Notes: generated by a model from the sequence alone, not told the origin. A stretch of DNA of 15,466 nt from Pseudomonadota bacterium (GCA_030608745.1 JAUWDQ010000030.1:1-15466); one strand, 5' to 3'; shown: positions 7,084 through 13,571, counted from the first letter of the stretch. Program-made: numbers and translations.

Positions 7084-7090
7084 GAGCGGA

Positions 7091-7129
7091 GTGAAGATTG
7101 GTGCTGCAGTAAGAGGGAAAGAGGCCTGA
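7091..7129 (+). pseudogene. possible relic: ribosome-binding site and start with 12-codon ORF
   Basis: AGGAG at 7082-7086, fused to the stop of the EIIA gene, stands four bases before GTG 7091, which reads MKIGAAVRGKEA and stops at TGA 7127-7129, just where purine-rich repeats begin. All preceding gene junctions of this cluster lead straight into a full gene. It may be the 5' remnant of a gene lost when the repeats arrived, or chance. I recognise no family in twelve residues. Confidence 0.2.
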
Positions 7130-7260
7130 GGTCAGAGGTTAGAGGCGGGAGGGGGAGGTCAAGGTTGAGGTTAAGGCTGAGGAAATAAACATGGTGCTGC
7201 GGTGTTGCGGTGCTGCGATAGATAAAAGTGCTGCGGTTGTGCAGTGCTGCTGTGCTGCGG

Positions 7261-7290
7261 TTGACCGCACATGCTGAGGTTCACGATACT
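7261..7290 (+). promoter_or_regulatory. weak candidate sigma-70 promoter for ptsHI-metK-ahcY
   Basis: TTGACC (7261-7266) and GATACT (7285-7290) are separated by 18 bases. The -35 matches five of six and the -10 four of six consensus bases. The spacer breaks the otherwise tight gene chain, so a promoter for ptsH is expected hereabouts, but this particular site is only a guess. Confidence 0.25.
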
Positions 7291-7407
7291 GAGGGGGAGA
7301 GTGTGATAAGGCATTCATTTTGTGGTATGTTAATTTTTTTCAAAAGAAAACTCTTACCTCCCTTCGATCCGATGCTCGTGAGGTGACCCGTTCGAAGTGA
7401 GCACGCC

Positions 7408-7680
7408 ATGGCCATTGAGGTTAGGAGTTTCGTCATCAAGAATAAGTTGGGCCTTCACGCAAGGGCGGCCGCACTGCTGGTTCAGAAGGTGAACCAATTC
7501 GCTTGCGACATCAAGATCGAGAAGGACGGCCTGGAGGTGAATGCTAAGAGCATCATGGGGGTTATGATGTTGGCAGCGGCCAAGGATTCGAGGGTAACCA
7601 TTAAGGCGGAAGGGACCGACTCTCAAGAAGCCTTAAAGGCCTTGGGAGAACTGTTCGAAAATAGGTTCGGGGAAGAATAA
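7408..7680 (+). CDS. ptsH: phosphocarrier protein HPr
   Basis: Small cytoplasmic phosphocarrier that takes phosphate from EI and hands it to EIIA proteins. The 90-residue product has the active-site motif GLHARAA with His17, and the regulatory site KSIMGVMMLAA with Ser48 (the equivalent of Ser46), the target of HprK encoded upstream. Both sites and the usual length are present, so it can in principle work both in the phosphorelay and as an HprK substrate. The start is ATG 7408; a stop at 7384-7386 in the same frame excludes longer forms. The Shine-Dalgarno is poor (AGTGAG, 7396-7401). The TAA stop overlaps the ATG of ptsI as TAATG, implying translational coupling. Confidence 0.97.
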   Translation: MAIEVRSFVIKNKLGLHARAAALLVQKVNQFACDIKIEKDGLEVNAKSIMGVMMLAAAKDSRVTIKAEGTDSQEALKALGELFENRFGEE

Positions 7681-9470
7681 TGGCCAATCAACAATTTATT
7701 AAAGGAGTGCTGAAGGGAATTGCAGCCAGCTCCGGGATCGTCATAGGAAGGGCTTTTTTGGTGCATCGGGGAAAGATGAGAATTCTCCAGAAGGCCATCG
7801 ACCCCCCTCAGGTGGCCGCGGAGATAAAACGGTTTAAGAGGGCCATCGAGAGGTCAAAGCACCAACTCCTAGAGATTAAAGAGAAGATCACGGCGGAAGA
7901 GGTGAGAAGGCACTTCTTCATCCTGGATGTCCATTTAATGTTCCTGGATGACACGATGCTAATCCAGGATACCATAGAGGTGATTAAGAACCGGAGGATT
8001 AATGCCGAATGGGCGTTGGATATCATTATTGGGAAGTTAAACACCGCCTTCGATACCATTGAGGATGAATACCTCAGGGAGAGAAAGAGCGATGTAAATT
8101 ACGTGGCCCAGAGAATCTTCCGGAATTTGATGGGGAGCGGGCACGATGATTTGGCAAAGATCAAGGGAAATGTTATCGTGGTGGCTCATGATCTCTCGCC
8201 GGCCGATACGATCCAGATGAACCTCAATCACGTGGCCGGCTTTATCACCGACATCGGCGGCAGGGTTTCCCATACCGCTATCCTATCCAGGTCTTTGGGG
8301 ATCCCCGCTGTTGTGGGACTGCAGACGGTTACCTCTATGATCAATGGGGGGGATCTCCTGATCATCGACGGGTATGGGGGAACGGTTATCATCAACCCCG
8401 ATGAGGCGATCTCCGAGGAATATATTGAAAAACGGAAACAGATCAGACTACTTGAGAGGGAGGTGCTCAAGTATGCGACACTACCATCCGAGACACGCGA
8501 TGGCTATCGGATTAAAATGGGAGCTAATATAGAGTTGGTAGAGGAGCTTCCCCTGGCCATCCGCCACGGAGCAGAGGGGATCGGGCTCTACCGCACGGAA
8601 ATCCTCTATTTGAATCGGGAGGATCTTCCCTCGGAGGAAGAGCAATTTCAAACTTACAGGAGAATCGCTGAGGGGATAGCCCCCAACTCAGCCGTCATCC
8701 GAACCCTGGATGTCGGCGGGGATAAATTCCCCTCGAAATACGGATATGATCACGAAGCCAATCCCGCTCTGGGGTTGAGGGCTATACGGTTCAGCATCAA
8801 AGAGCCACAGCTCTTCAAGATCCAGCTTCGGGGGATTTTGAGGGCCAGTGCCTTCGGGAAATTGAAGGTCCTGTTTCCCATGATTTCAGGGATTCCTGAG
8901 GTCAGGAAGTCCAAGGCAATTCTGGAAGAGGCTAAGGGGGAATTGATGGGAGAGGGGATCCCCTTCGACGAGGGAATCGAAGTCGGGGCGATGATCGAAA
9001 TTCCCTCGGCTTCTATTATCGCCGATACCCTGGCCCATGAGGTCGATTTCTTCAGCATTGGGACCAATGACCTGATTCAGTATGCCCTGGCTATCGATAG
9101 AACCAACGAGCACGTCTCCTATCTGTACGAACCCCTCCATCCTGCGATCCTGAGGATGATAATGGGGATTGTGGAGGCAGGCCACCGGGCCGGTATTGAG
9201 GTGGGTATTTGTGGTGAAATGGCCGCCGATCCCGCTTATATCCTCATCCTTTTGGGGATGGGCCTTGACGAACTGAGCATGACCCCCTTTTATATTCCCC
9301 GGGTGAAAAAGATCCTGAGAAGATCGAGCTATGAGGAGGCCAAGCAGCTCTTGGATGAGGCATATAGATTATCCACTGCTGCCGAGATTGAGGACTACGT
9401 GAAGAAGAAGATGGCGGAGCGTTTCCCTGATGATTTTACCCTAGGTTATCATTGGGACGGAACGGCATAA
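7680..9470 (+). CDS. ptsI: phosphoenolpyruvate-protein phosphotransferase (PTS enzyme I)
   Basis: First enzyme of the phosphorelay; it autophosphorylates from PEP and phosphorylates HPr. Seen in 596 residues: an N-terminal domain with the HPr-binding helices, the phosphorylation motif GGRVSHTAILSRSLGIPAVVG with His198, then the PEP-binding TIM barrel with GLYRTEILYLNRE, RTLDVGGDKFPSK, SIGTNDLIQYALAIDRTNE and the active-site GICGEMA carrying the catalytic Cys. There is no N-terminal GAF domain, so it is the general EI type and not the EI-Ntr (PtsP) type usually linked to PtsN in enteric bacteria. Slightly longer than the 575-residue E. coli enzyme. Only 26 bases separate it from metK, so the two are probably on one transcript. 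Confidence 0.98.
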   Translation: MANQQFIKGVLKGIAASSGIVIGRAFLVHRGKMRILQKAIDPPQVAAEIKRFKRAIERSKHQLLEIKEKITAEEVRRHFFILDVHLMFLDDTMLIQDTIEVIKNRRINAEWALDIIIGKLNTAFDTIEDEYLRERKSDVNYVAQRIFRNLMGSGHDDLAKIKGNVIVVAHDLSPADTIQMNLNHVAGFITDIGGRVSHTAILSRSLGIPAVVGLQTVTSMINGGDLLIIDGYGGTVIINPDEAISEEYIEKRKQIRLLEREVLKYATLPSETRDGYRIKMGANIELVEELPLAIRHGAEGIGLYRTEILYLNREDLPSEEEQFQTYRRIAEGIAPNSAVIRTLDVGGDKFPSKYGYDHEANPALGLRAIRFSIKEPQLFKIQLRGILRASAFGKLKVLFPMISGIPEVRKSKAILEEAKGELMGEGIPFDEGIEVGAMIEIPSASIIADTLAHEVDFFSIGTNDLIQYALAIDRTNEHVSYLYEPLHPAILRMIMGIVEAGHRAGIEVGICGEMAADPAYILILLGMGLDELSMTPFYIPRVKKILRRSSYEEAKQLLDEAYRLSTAAEIEDYVKKKMAERFPDDFTLGYHWDGTA

Positions 9471-9506
9471 ATGGCTAGGAGAGGGAGGAGAGTTCCATGG
9501 CGATGA
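9471..9506 (+). other. 11-codon mini-ORF between ptsI and metK
   Basis: ATG 9471 directly follows the ptsI TAA and reads MARRGRRVPWR, ending in TGA at 9504-9506, which overlaps the second ATG of metK (9503-9505) as ATGA. The purine-rich Shine-Dalgarno of metK (GGGAGGAG, 9483-9490) lies inside it, which by itself explains the Arg codons. It is possibly a coupling device and possibly chance. Confidence 0.2.
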
Positions 9507-10660
9507 CTGATTACCTATTCACCTCGGAGTCGGTAACGGAAGGACATCCCGATAAGGTGGCGGATCAGATTTCCGATGCTGTTCTCGATGCCATTGTCGC
9601 CCAGGACCCAAAGGGAAGGGTGGCCTGTGAGACCATGGTGACGACTGGCATGGCAATCGTAGCGGGGGAGATTACGACGAGTTGTTACGTGGATATTTCC
9701 GGTATCGTCAGGGAGACCATAAAGGAGATCGGCTATCACAACTCCGCCATGGGATTCGATTGGGAGACCTGTGCCGTTATTACTTCTATCGATAACCAGT
9801 CGCCCGATATCGCCCTGGGCGTCAATGAAGCACAGGATCATGAGCAGGGTGCGGGAGATCAAGGGCTGATGAACGGATATGCATGTAACGAAACGGAGGA
9901 GTTGATGCCCATGCCCATCCTCTATGCCCATAGGTTGACCAAGAGGTTGGCAGAGGCGAGGAAGGACGAAATTCTCGATTTTCTCCGGCCCGATGGAAAA
10001 TCCCAGGTGACCATTCAATACCTCAATGGAAAGCCCACTCGTGTGGACACCGTAGTGATCGCGGCTCAGCATAAACCGGATGTCAGCCGGACGACGCTGG
10101 AGGAGGGTATCGTGGAGGAGGTGATCAAAAAGGTCATTCCCGAGCATTTACGGGATAAGGGGACTAAGTATTTTATTAATGCCACAGGCCGTTTCGTCGT
10201 GGGGGGCCCCAAGGGGGATTGCGGCGTAACGGGAAGGAAGATCATCGTCGACAGTTACGGCGGTCAGGGAAGCCATGGGGGGGGATGTTTTTCGGGGAAG
10301 GACCCCTCCAAGGTTGATCGGAGCGCATCGTATATGGCCCGGCATATCGCGAAGAATGTCGTTGCAGCGGACCTTGCAGATAAATGTGAGGTGCAACTGG
10401 CCTATGCCATTGGTGTTGCTCAACCCGTCTCCGTGATGATCAATACGGGGGGGACGGGGAAAATACCATCGGATCAGATCGCCAAGATCATCCTCGAACA
10501 ATTCGATTTGAGACCGGCCAAGATCATATCATATCTGGATCTGCTTCGTCCCATCTACAAGAAGACGGCTTGCTACGGTCACTTCGGCAGGAAGGATCCG
10601 GATTTCACCTGGGAGAAGGTTAACAGGGCCGAGGAGTTGAGAAAGGCGGCGGGATTATAA
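9497..10660 (+). CDS. metK: S-adenosylmethionine synthetase MetK
   Basis: Makes S-adenosylmethionine from ATP and methionine; cytoplasmic tetramer. Seen in 387 residues: FTSESVTEGHPDKVADQISD at the N-terminus with the ATP-binding His and Asp, GAGDQGLMNGYA (the hexapeptide ATP motif), and GGGCFSGKDPSKVDRSASY, the phosphate-binding P-loop, where the usual GGGAFSGKD has Cys in place of Ala. Intact and of usual length. GGGAGGAG at 9483-9490 best fits ATG 9497; ATG 9503 is the other possibility and would give MTDYLFTSES. No SAM riboswitch can fit in the 26 bases before it, so control by SAM through that route would have to sit before ptsH, where I see none. It is followed after 19 bases by ahcY. 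Confidence 0.98.
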   Translation: MAMTDYLFTSESVTEGHPDKVADQISDAVLDAIVAQDPKGRVACETMVTTGMAIVAGEITTSCYVDISGIVRETIKEIGYHNSAMGFDWETCAVITSIDNQSPDIALGVNEAQDHEQGAGDQGLMNGYACNETEELMPMPILYAHRLTKRLAEARKDEILDFLRPDGKSQVTIQYLNGKPTRVDTVVIAAQHKPDVSRTTLEEGIVEEVIKKVIPEHLRDKGTKYFINATGRFVVGGPKGDCGVTGRKIIVDSYGGQGSHGGGCFSGKDPSKVDRSASYMARHIAKNVVAADLADKCEVQLAYAIGVAQPVSVMINTGGTGKIPSDQIAKIILEQFDLRPAKIISYLDLLRPIYKKTACYGHFGRKDPDFTWEKVNRAEELRKAAGL

Positions 10661-10679
10661 GGGGGGAGGCAAAAGAAGG

Positions 10680-12005
10680 GTGGATTACGATATCAAAGAT
10701 ATCGACATGGCGGGCAAGGGGAGACTGAGGGTTGAATGGGCAAGCCAGAGCATGCCCGTTTTGGGTGGTATCAGGGAAAGATTTGAACGGGATCGGCCCT
10801 TGGAAGGGGTGAGGATATCGGCATGTCTCCACATAACCGCGGAGACGGCCAATTTAGCCCGGGCCTTGAAGGGAGGCGGGGCGGAGGTAGTCCTGTGTGC
10901 CTCGAACCCCCTGAGTACCCAGGACGATGTGGCTGCATATCTCGTGGCGGAGGAGGAGATCCCGGTATTTGCCATAAAGGGGGAGAATAGCCAAACTTAT
11001 TACGAGCATATACAGAGGGCTTTAAATCACGGTCCCACCGTTACCATGGATGATGGAGCGGATCTAGTTTCGTCCCTCCATTTCATTGCCTTGGGCAAGT
11101 GGAAAGAGCTCTCCCCAGCGGTGAGGAAGTGGGCGGAGGGGTTAACTTCAACGGCGAGAGAGGAGATGGTACGACGTGTCGTCGGGGGGACCGAGGAGAC
11201 GACCACTGGGGTGATCCGGCTTCGCAGCATGGAAGCCGGTGGGGTTTTGCAATTTCCCATCATTGCCGTCAACGATGCGGATTCGAAACATTTTTTCGAT
11301 AATCGGTATGGCACGGGCCAATCCACCATGGATGGCATTATTCGGGCCACCAATCGCCTCATTGCCGGCAGCGTATTTGTGGTTTGTGGATATGGATGGT
11401 GTGGAAAAGGGTTGGCCATGCGGGCCAGGGGAATGGGGGCCCACGTTGTGGTGACGGAGGTGGATCCGTTAAAGGCCTTAGAGGCGATCATGGATGGATA
11501 TCGGGTAATGCCCATCTCGGAGGCAGCGGGAGTGGGTGATATTTTCTGTACCGTTTCCGGGGATGTGAAGGTCATCGGGAAGGATCATTTCCGCAAGATG
11601 AAGGAGGGCGCCATCGTGGCCAATTCGGGCCACTTTAACGTGGAGCTGGATTTGGAGGGATTGGAGGAGATCACCGTCTCCAAAGGGCAGGTCCGGGAGC
11701 ATGTCGAGGAGCATGTCCTGAAGGGGGGGCGGCGGATCTATGTCTTGGGGCAGGGCAGACTGATTAATTTGGCTTCTGCAGAAGGCCATCCCTCAAGTGT
11801 AATGGATATGAGTTTTGCCAACCAGGCCCTAGTAGCGGAGTATCTGGCTTTACGCGGCCATACGTTGGAAAAGAGGGTTTACCGGGTTCCCGTTGAGATA
11901 GATAGGGCCATTGCTAAGATGAAATTGGAGGCCATGGGGGTCCGGATCGACCAACTGACCGAAGAACAGCAGAGGTATCTGGCCTCATGGGAGCAGGGGA
12001 CCTAA
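10680..12005 (+). CDS. ahcY: adenosylhomocysteinase (S-adenosylhomocysteine hydrolase)
   Basis: NAD-dependent enzyme splitting S-adenosylhomocysteine into adenosine and homocysteine, relieving product inhibition of methyltransferases. The 441-residue product has CASNPLSTQDDVAA, DDGADLVS, EETTTGVIRLRSME, NDADSKHFFDNRYGTGQS, the NAD-binding GYGWCGKGLAMRARGMGA, TEVDPLKALEAIMDGY and NSGHFNVE. RYGTGQS in place of LYGCRES, and a C-terminus ending YLASWEQGT without the KPDHYRY tail, place it with the short archaeal/Thermotoga-like group. In the long group, Lys and Tyr of that tail bind NAD of the neighbouring subunit. The start is GTG 10680 behind GGGGGGAGG; an ATG at 10707 would drop nine residues. 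The 3' end overlaps the convergent nucleotidase gene by 21 bases. Confidence 0.95.
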   Translation: MDYDIKDIDMAGKGRLRVEWASQSMPVLGGIRERFERDRPLEGVRISACLHITAETANLARALKGGGAEVVLCASNPLSTQDDVAAYLVAEEEIPVFAIKGENSQTYYEHIQRALNHGPTVTMDDGADLVSSLHFIALGKWKELSPAVRKWAEGLTSTAREEMVRRVVGGTEETTTGVIRLRSMEAGGVLQFPIIAVNDADSKHFFDNRYGTGQSTMDGIIRATNRLIAGSVFVVCGYGWCGKGLAMRARGMGAHVVVTEVDPLKALEAIMDGYRVMPISEAAGVGDIFCTVSGDVKVIGKDHFRKMKEGAIVANSGHFNVELDLEGLEEITVSKGQVREHVEEHVLKGGRRIYVLGQGRLINLASAEGHPSSVMDMSFANQALVAEYLALRGHTLEKRVYRVPVEIDRAIAKMKLEAMGVRIDQLTEEQQRYLASWEQGT

Positions 12006-12977
12006 GGCGTTGACCACGGTCCTATGGAGCCATCCATTGGTGGCGATAATGCCGTAATTGTTTTCGAATCTCTTTCCGCACGTAAAATCCAATGCTCGGT
12101 TCAGGGCATCGGTTACCTTACCCCCCGCTTCTTCGACGAGAATGGATCCAGCGGCATGGTCCCAGATTTTCTCTCGATAGTCGGGAGTCTGAGGTGACGG
12201 TATACGCATATAGATGGAGGCTGCTCCCCTGGCCAAAATGGCATATTTCGCCTGGCTGTCCATCATGAGGGGCGGCCGGGAGATACCGAGTTTCTTGGCA
12301 AGCTCGAGATGAAGGCGATGATCGGAGTGGGCTGACTCCACACTTTCCGTAAAGAATGCTTGCGGGGGTGAATTGACGTTGGATACGTGGATCTTCCTGC
12401 ACGAATCTCCAGTTATATCAAGTTGGACTGCTCCTTGGCCTCTTGCAGCGACGAATAGCCCCCCTCGACTCTTCCCTCCTCCATGGGTATTGAGGATGAT
12501 GTTGGGGCATATCAGGGTTCCAACTTTCACAGTACCATTTTCTATGAGCGCCAAGGCAATGGCATACTGATCACCCCTGAGAAATCCCTTGGTTCCATCG
12601 ATAGGATCTAAGGCCCAATATCGATGGGAAACGGAGCCCGATCCTAAGTCGATCCGTTGACAGACCTCCCCTGAAGAGACACGGGGGGACGATGCGTTCA
12701 CGTAATTGGTGACCTGGGCGAGGATTTCGCCATGCTCTGGTTTCGAGAGCTCCTTCGAATCTTCCTCGGCCACAATGGGATCGTCGGGAAAAGCGTCATT
12801 GAGAATCTTGCAGATAACCGCCTGGGAGCCATAATCGGCAACGGTTACCGGAGTCCTGTCTTCCTTCTGGATGGACCGCTTACCGATCAAATCGTTTTGG
12901 ATGCTCCTCGTGAGGCGGGAGGCGGCAATCACGGCGCGAATAGCCGTTTCCCTTTCTTGTTGATAAGGAATGGTCAA
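11985..12977 (-). CDS. 3'(2'),5'-bisphosphate nucleotidase, HAL2 type (inositol monophosphatase superfamily)
   Basis: Mg-dependent, Li-sensitive phosphatase family that converts PAP (or PAPS) to AMP (or APS); some members also act on inositol phosphates. Seen in 330 residues: DRTPVTVADYGSQA near the N-terminus, metal ligands Glu71-Glu72 in VAEEDSKEL, the core motif DPIDGTKGFLRG (from Asp124) with the metal-binding Asp residues, and WDHAAGSILVEEAGGKVTD near the C-terminus. The long insert between the first two motifs and the GFLRG ending are typical of yeast/plant HAL2-SAL1-like enzymes rather than of the shorter (about 250-residue) bacterial CysQ. The start is TTG 12977, with a perfect AGGAGG (complement of 12985-12990) seven bases upstream; there is no ATG or GTG nearby. 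It overlaps ahcY by 21 bases tail to tail. PAP removal is the likely role; an inositol-phosphate substrate is not excluded. Confidence 0.88.
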   Translation of the reverse strand: MTIPYQQERETAIRAVIAASRLTRSIQNDLIGKRSIQKEDRTPVTVADYGSQAVICKILNDAFPDDPIVAEEDSKELSKPEHGEILAQVTNYVNASSPRVSSGEVCQRIDLGSGSVSHRYWALDPIDGTKGFLRGDQYAIALALIENGTVKVGTLICPNIILNTHGGGKSRGGLFVAARGQGAVQLDITGDSCRKIHVSNVNSPPQAFFTESVESAHSDHRLHLELAKKLGISRPPLMMDSQAKYAILARGAASIYMRIPSPQTPDYREKIWDHAAGSILVEEAGGKVTDALNRALDFTCGKRFENNYGIIATNGWLHRTVVNALGPLLP

Positions 12978-12984
12978 GGAAAAT

Positions 12985-12990
12985 CCTCCT
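12985..12990 (-). promoter_or_regulatory. Shine-Dalgarno fixing the TTG start of the nucleotidase
   Basis: CCTCCT on the plus strand is a perfect AGGAGG on the minus strand, seven bases before TTG 12977. It decides the unusual start codon, because the next in-frame Met lies far inside the conserved part of the protein. Confidence 0.75.
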
Positions 12991-13000
12991 CAGAAAAACG

Positions 13001-13028
13001 CATATCATAGGAGGGGATGTAAGGTCAA
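13001..13028 (-). promoter_or_regulatory. weak candidate promoter for the nucleotidase gene
   Basis: On the minus strand, TTGACC (complement of 13023-13028) is followed after 16 bases by GATATG (13001-13006), or after only 13 bases by the better TATGAT (13004-13009). The -35 is good, but neither -10 is both well placed and close to consensus. It is offered only because a promoter must lie in this direction. Confidence 0.2.
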
Positions 13029-13395
13029 GGGAAAGAGAGCCGGAGGCTCTAGGCTAAGGTTAAGGCGGGAGGTTGGAGGCGGAAGGCGAAATGACAAATG
13101 ACAAAGTTCAAAATCCAAATGACAAATAACTGATAACGAACACGGACACGGATCACGGGCACGAGAATCAACGTCAAATGTCAAAGGTGAAAGCTGGAAG
13201 GTTAAGGTTAAGGTCAAGGTTGAGGTTGAGAGTAGGGAGTAAGGAGTGAGCAGTAAGAAGACGGTGCTGCGGTGTTGCAGTAAAAAAATAGTGCTGCTGT
13301 GCTGCGGTCAAAAAACTAGTGTTGCGGTAGGAAGGAAGCAGAGTATGAGGGTAGAGGGTAGAGGTAAGAGGAGGGGGAATTAAGAGTCAAGAGTG

Positions 13396-13423
13396 AAGAT
13401 TTAAGAGGGAAGATTTAAGAGGG
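13396..13423 (+). repeat. 14-base tandem repeat, two copies
   Basis: AAGATTTAAGAGGG occurs twice head to tail with no mismatch, inside the larger repeat region. It is a simple direct repeat and a possible variable-number site. Confidence 0.9.
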
Positions 13424-13513
13424 AAGAGGAAGGAGGGATTAGGCAGTAGGCAGTAAGCAATGGGCAGGGTAAGGGAAAAGTGTGTGCTGGGTTTTCCCGG
13501 CCTGCTTAACCTC

Positions 13514-13548
13514 GTCCACAGATTACGCTGGTGGACAATGGTGTTTTT
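13514..13548 (+). other. hairpin followed by T6
   Basis: GTCCAC (13514-13519) pairs perfectly with GTGGAC (13531-13536). With one bulged G the stem can instead extend inward using CAG/CTG, leaving a six-base loop. A run of six T begins at 13543, six bases beyond the stem, too far for a standard intrinsic terminator. It lies just upstream of a consensus promoter; function unknown. Confidence 0.3.
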
Positions 13549-13571
13549 TCGGAAGTCCAGTGCATTTTATT

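Larger units (their letters stand above)
7084..7407. repeat. gene-free spacer with low-complexity repeats (copy A)
   Basis: This 324-base spacer between the EIIA gene and ptsH has no convincing gene. From 7130 to about 7180 it is purine-rich with GAGGTT/AAGGTT units (for example AGGTCAAGGTTGAGGTT at 7156-7172). From 7193 to 7261 it is made of GTGCTGCG/GTGTTGCG units (GGTGCTGCGGTGTTGC at 7193-7208; AGTGCTGCTGTGCTGCGGT at 7243-7261). The same words occur in the same order at 13058-13308. From 7262 onward the sequence is more AT-rich and probably holds the start signals for ptsH. Confidence 0.8.
12978..13470. repeat. gene-free spacer with low-complexity repeats (copy B)
   Basis: No convincing gene is seen. 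The plus strand is strongly purine-rich. Landmarks in order: GGTTAAGGCGGGAGG (13058-13072); three AAATGACAAA words (13089-13098, 13096-13105, 13117-13126) followed by CACGGACACGGATCACGGGCAC; AGGTCAAGGTTGAGGTT (13211-13227); GGTGCTGCGGTGTTGC (13263-13278); AGTGCTGCTGTGCTGCGGT (13290-13308); a perfect 14-base tandem pair AAGATTTAAGAGGG (13396-13409, 13410-13423); and GGCAGTAGGCAGTAAGCA near 13442. Four of these words recur in the same order at 7137-7261. A perfect six-base hairpin without a T tract lies at 13036-13050. Confidence 0.85.

Noticed and set aside
7193..7261. GCTGCGGT repeats as a CRISPR array.
   Set aside because: Units are 8-19 bases, unevenly spaced and without unique spacers of constant length.
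7388..7400. GTTCGAAGT resembling a tRNA T-loop near ptsH.
   Set aside because: No acceptor stem, anticodon arm or D-arm can be formed around it.
9515..10147. Antisense ORF of 210 codons over metK.
   Set aside because: Lies entirely opposite highly conserved metK and has no own features.
13036..13050. AGAGCC-GGA-GGCTCT hairpin as a terminator.
   Set aside because: No T tract on either strand next to the stem, and no gene ends there.
13005..13217. Minus-strand ORF of 70 codons through the repeats.
   Set aside because: Its residues are the direct translation of low-complexity repeats (for example ICHLDFELCHLSF); not a protein gene.
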